From NCBI GenBank assembly GCA_024427125.1, contig JAKSVN010000010.1, positions 1 through 28,686 on the forward strand: a DNA stretch of 28,686 nt. Direction: 5' to 3'. The DNA comes from Mycoplasmoidaceae bacterium. Its GTDB lineage: Bacteria > Bacillota_I > Bacilli_A > Mycoplasmatales > Mycoplasmoidaceae. Both the position numbers and the translations under genes were made by a program. Positions 25,951-28,686 of the stretch are shown piece after piece; positions within the stretch are counted from its first letter, which is position 1, and each line of letters opens with the position of its first letter. Below the pieces are notes generated by a model. That model did no database searches. It was not told the DNA's origin and saw nothing but the letters and a program-made list of their open reading frames with translations.

Positions 25951-27894
25951 ATGAAAGTAATTAAACGTGATGGACGTGAAGTCAAATTCAATTCAGCAAA
26001 GATACATGATGCTATCATAGCTGCTGCTGTAGCTAGTAACATTGCTTTAGCAGAAGGTGATTTAACTAAAGTATCTGATGAAGTAGTTAACCAAATTGAA
26101 AAAGAAGGTAAAGATGCCGTAGAAGTTGAAGAAATTCAAGATATGGTAGTGGCTACCTTAAGAAAATATGGCCATACTCAATTAGCTAAGAAATATCAAT
26201 CTTACCGTGTTCAACGTAACAAAGTACGTGAACGTAGTAGTAGATTAATGAATACTATCTACAAAATTGGTATTGAAACAGATAGAGATAATGCTAACGT
26301 GGGAAATAACTTCTCAGCTAAATTACTAAGAATTGCTTCTGAATCTAACAAATGACATATGCTTCTAAAGCATTTGCCAAGAGATATGGCTACTCACCAT
26401 GAAGTTGGTGACTACTATATCCATGACCTAGATAGTTACAACTTAACAACTAACTGTCTTCACCTTCCAACAAGAAGACTACTTGAAAAGGGTTTCAACA
26501 CTGGTTATGGAACAATTAACCCACCTACAACTATTGAAACTGCTGGAGCAATTCTATGTATTGCTTTGCAAGCAAGTCAAAATGATATGTTTGGTGGACA
26601 ATCTCACCCTAACTTTGATAATGATATAGCTATTACTATTCCAAGCACACGTAGAAAAGTAATTGCTGACATTAAAGCATCTGGTGGAAATGCAGATGAT
26701 AAAGAAGCTGTGGACAAAATCTTAAGAAGAAGAGTGTGTCAAGCTATGCAAGGTGTTGTATATAACCTTAACACTCTTCACTCAAGAGCTGGCAGCCAAG
26801 TTCCATTCTCATCAATTAATATTGGTTTACCTGAAAATGAAAATGCAGCTCTTGTTTGTGAGTGCTTCTTACAAGAATATGAAAAAGGGTTAGGATGTGG
26901 TGAACAACCAATCTTCCCTAACATCATCTTTAGAGTTAAAGAAGGTGTTAATAGAAACCCTAAGGATCCATATTTCTACTTATTCAGATTAGCTTGTAAA
27001 GTGGCAAGTAAGAGAATGAATCCAACATTCATGAATATCGATGCTACATTCAATAAAGAATATTATGATAAGGGCATTATGCCTGCAACTATGGGTTGTA
27101 GAACATACCTACTATCAGACATTAATGGTAAACCTTGTGTAGAAGGACGTGGAAACATTGCTCCTTGTACAATGAACTTACCAAGATTAGCTATTAAAGC
27201 TAACAAGAATGTTGAAGTATTCTTTAAATCATTAGATGAAATGTGCGAAGAAGTAAGATTACAACTAATGCACAGATATGAAACTTTAAAGAAACTTAAA
27301 GTGAAAGATATGCCATTTGTTTGTGGTGAAGGTTTAATTGTTGGATCAGAAGGTTTAAAGAAAGATGATTCAATTGAACCAGTATTAAAACATGGTACAT
27401 GAGGTATTGGTTTCATTGGTCTAGCTGAAACATTAAAACTATTAATTGGCAAACACCATGGTGAAAGCAAAGATGCCCAAGAATTAGGATATCAAATTGT
27501 TAAACGTATCCGTGAAAACTGTGATAAGTTTAAACAAAAATATAAATTAAACTTTGCATGTTATGCAACACCAGCTGAAGGTTTAAGTGGTAAATTCTTC
27601 CCACTAGATGAAAAAGAATTTGGAAAAATTCCTTGAGTAACAACTAAAGGATACTACACAAACTCATTCCATGTTCCTGTAGATTATCCAATTAGTGTTG
27701 CACAAAAATTAGAAATAGAAGCACCATACCATGAATTATGTAATGGTGGACACATCTCATATGTTGAATTTGATAGTTATCCAACACCAGATGATATTAT
27801 GAGAGTAGTAATGTATGCTTATTCAAGAACAAACATTAACTATATTGGTGTAAACTTCCACATTAGATACTGCTTAGATTGCAAATCTAGATAA
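25951..27894 (+). CDS. nrdD: Anaerobic (class III) ribonucleotide reductase, catalytic part, lacking the glycyl-radical domain
   Basis: The 647-aa protein has an N-terminal ATP-cone (VIKRDGREVKFNSAKIHDAI, residues 3-22, to about 95) followed by the 10-stranded barrel. HDLDSYNLTTNCLHLP carries Cys 169, and ATMGCRTYL carries Cys 383. These correspond to the two active-site cysteines (79 and 290) of phage T4 NrdD, the second being the thiyl radical residue. GNIAPCTMNLPRL is the following conserved block. The protein ends YCLDCKSR, immediately after the first CxxC (641, 644) of the C-terminal zinc site. The second CxxC and the RxxGYL glycyl-radical loop are missing; both are encoded separately at 28434-28622. 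Three TGA codons read as Trp. It reduces ribonucleotides without oxygen. nrdG follows after 1 nt. Confidence 0.95.
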
Positions 27895-27895
27895 T

Positions 27896-28402
27896 ATGAA
27901 AATTAGATTAGCAAGTATCTTAGAATCTAATGCTAATGGTCCTGGCTTAAGAAAAGTCTTCTTTAGCCAAGGGTGCAGCCATGCTTGTCCAGATTGCTTT
28001 AATAAGCATACATGAGACTTTAAAGGTGGAGCATTAATTGATCTTGATGAAGAAATACAAAAGACAATTGATGCATCATACTTAGCAGGCGTAACCTTTA
28101 GTGGTGGTGATCCATTTGATCAACCAGAACCATTTGCTTACCTAGCTAAGGCTTTAAAGAAAAACAAGATTAACATTTGGTCTTACACAGGATATACCTT
28201 TGAACAATTAAAAGAATTGTCTAAGACCAATGTGCACATAAAAGAGCTATTAGAAAATATTGATGTATTAGTAGATGGACCGTTCATTAAAGAACTAATG
28301 GATGATACCATTGAATTCCGTGGTTCAAAAAACCAAAGAATCATTAAAGTACCAGATTCTTTGAAAGAGAACAAGGTAGTAATAGATAAAAACTACAAAT
28401 AA
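27896..28402 (+). CDS. nrdG: Anaerobic ribonucleotide reductase activating enzyme (radical SAM)
   Basis: The 168-aa protein has the radical-SAM motif CSHACPDC (CxxxCxxC, about residues 27-34, in FFSQGCSHACPDCFN) that binds the 4Fe-4S cluster. It continues with VTFSGGDPFDQP (the GGDP/GGEP SAM-binding motif), NIWSYTGYTFEQL and DVLVDGPFI, all typical of NrdG. Length is normal (about 155-175 aa). It abstracts hydrogen from the conserved Gly of NrdD to create the glycyl radical. A TGA Trp follows the cluster motif (KHTWDF), where NrdG has C.N..TWD. It begins 1 nt after the nrdD stop with no clear ribosome binding site, suggesting coupled translation. Its substrate glycine is here in the next gene, not in the preceding one. 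Confidence 0.95.
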
Positions 28403-28405
28403 ACA

Positions 28406-28424
28406 TATAATAAAAGTATAGGAG
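28406..28424 (+). promoter_or_regulatory. Internal promoter and ribosome binding site for the glycyl-radical gene
   Basis: TATAAT at 28406-28411 lies just after the nrdG stop. GGAG at 28421-28424 sits 9 nt before the ATG at 28434. No clear -35 box is visible. This would allow expression independent of nrdD and nrdG. Confidence 0.45.
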
Positions 28425-28433
28425 TCTTATATT

Positions 28434-28622
28434 ATGGGAAAAGTAACATATTTACGTCCAGGTGAAACTAAATGTCCGGTTTGTGGATCAACTCATATCT
28501 GTGAAATTAGCCGTATTACTGGCTATCTATCATTTGATGAAAGATTCTGTCAATCTAAAGTTGATGAAAGATCTCAAAGAGTAGATCACAACAACGAACA
28601 TTCAGCTAACTATGTAAAATAA
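28434..28622 (+). CDS. Stand-alone glycyl-radical domain of NrdD
   Basis: The 62-aa protein reads as the missing C-terminus of NrdD. It has CPVC (residues 14-17), the second half of the zinc knuckle, then ISRITGYLS (25-33) with the presumptive radical Gly 30, followed by the RF..SKVDE...RVDHN tail seen at the end of NrdD proteins that use RxxGYL. It has its own ATG, ribosome binding site and TATAAT. Added to the 647-aa NrdD it gives 709 aa, about the size of intact enzymes such as E. coli NrdD (712). The likely role is to dock on NrdD, complete the four-Cys zinc site with Cys 641/644 of that protein, and accept the radical from NrdG. The situation recalls GrcA (YfiD), the spare glycyl-radical subunit of pyruvate formate-lyase. 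The sequence identity is clear; the assembly model is inference. Confidence 0.9.
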   Translation: MGKVTYLRPGETKCPVCGSTHICEISRITGYLSFDERFCQSKVDERSQRVDHNNEHSANYVK

Positions 28623-28634
28623 AAAGAGGTTAAA

Positions 28635-28686
28635 TGTAGTGAACCCCAAAACGGTGACACTATAAAAAACGGAAAATTCCTTCAAT
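28635..28686 (+). mobile_element. Probable start of an IS3-family insertion sequence, truncated by the window edge
   Basis: TGTAGTGAACCCCAAAACGG followed by TGACACT has the look of the terminal inverted repeat of IS3-family (IS150-group) elements, which begin with TG and often have ACCCCAAAA. It starts 12 nt after the stop of the glycyl-radical gene. AAAAAGAGG just before it could be the left arm of a terminator cut by the insertion. No transposase is visible in the remaining 50 bp. Confidence 0.45.

Overview
The window is AT-rich bacterial DNA that must be read with UGA as tryptophan. Almost every long gene, including the ribosomal L1 gene and nrdD, has in-frame TGA codons at conserved Trp positions, and lipoprotein signal peptides are abundant. 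This points to a mollicute of the Mycoplasma/Malacoplasma/Ureaplasma type, probably a host-associated anaerobe because it has an oxygen-sensitive class III ribonucleotide reductase. An IspD-like gene is compatible with the Malacoplasma branch, but I cannot name a species. Both window edges look like outward-facing insertion sequence ends, so this may be a whole contig broken at repeats.

Layout. 1-4860 is housekeeping: a DUF1846 protein (-), a YigZ/IMPACT protein (+), a deoxynucleoside kinase (-), an IspD-like cytidylyltransferase (-), then the rplK-rplA operon (+) behind a leader that resembles the L1 site on 23S rRNA. 4861-24350 is an accessory surface-protein island. It starts with three tandem paralogues of a large membrane-anchored protein (about 820 aa, -), separated by a decayed fourth copy. 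Next come six large lipoprotein genes: a two-domain LRR lipoprotein (+), a three-gene operon (-), a lipoprotein with a DUF6273-like end (+), and a 927-aa Cys-rich LRR lipoprotein (-). A smaller lipoprotein (+) follows at 24541. 25384-28622 is housekeeping again: pth, nrdD, nrdG and a small glycyl-radical protein.

The most notable observation is in the last block. NrdD stops right after the first half of its C-terminal zinc site. The second CxxC and the glycyl-radical motif RITGYL are encoded by a separate 62-aa gene after nrdG, with its own TATAAT and ribosome binding site. The two pieces together (709 aa) have the usual length of an intact NrdD, so this looks like a split class III ribonucleotide reductase with a detachable radical domain.

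The second notable observation is that the 3' end of rplA (about 38 bp, 37 identical) recurs at 24359, on the far side of the island, and partly at 7726 inside it. The island therefore appears to have been inserted at, and amplified together with, the tail of rplA. The three tandem paralogues share a letter-identical 347-bp block inside otherwise diverged genes, which suggests gene conversion. Several lipoproteins share a duplicated beta-rich N-terminal module joined to different C-terminal domains. One lipoprotein promoter contains a (TA)8 tract that could switch expression by slippage. Many genes begin 6-12 nt after a TATAAT with no Shine-Dalgarno sequence, consistent with leaderless mRNAs.
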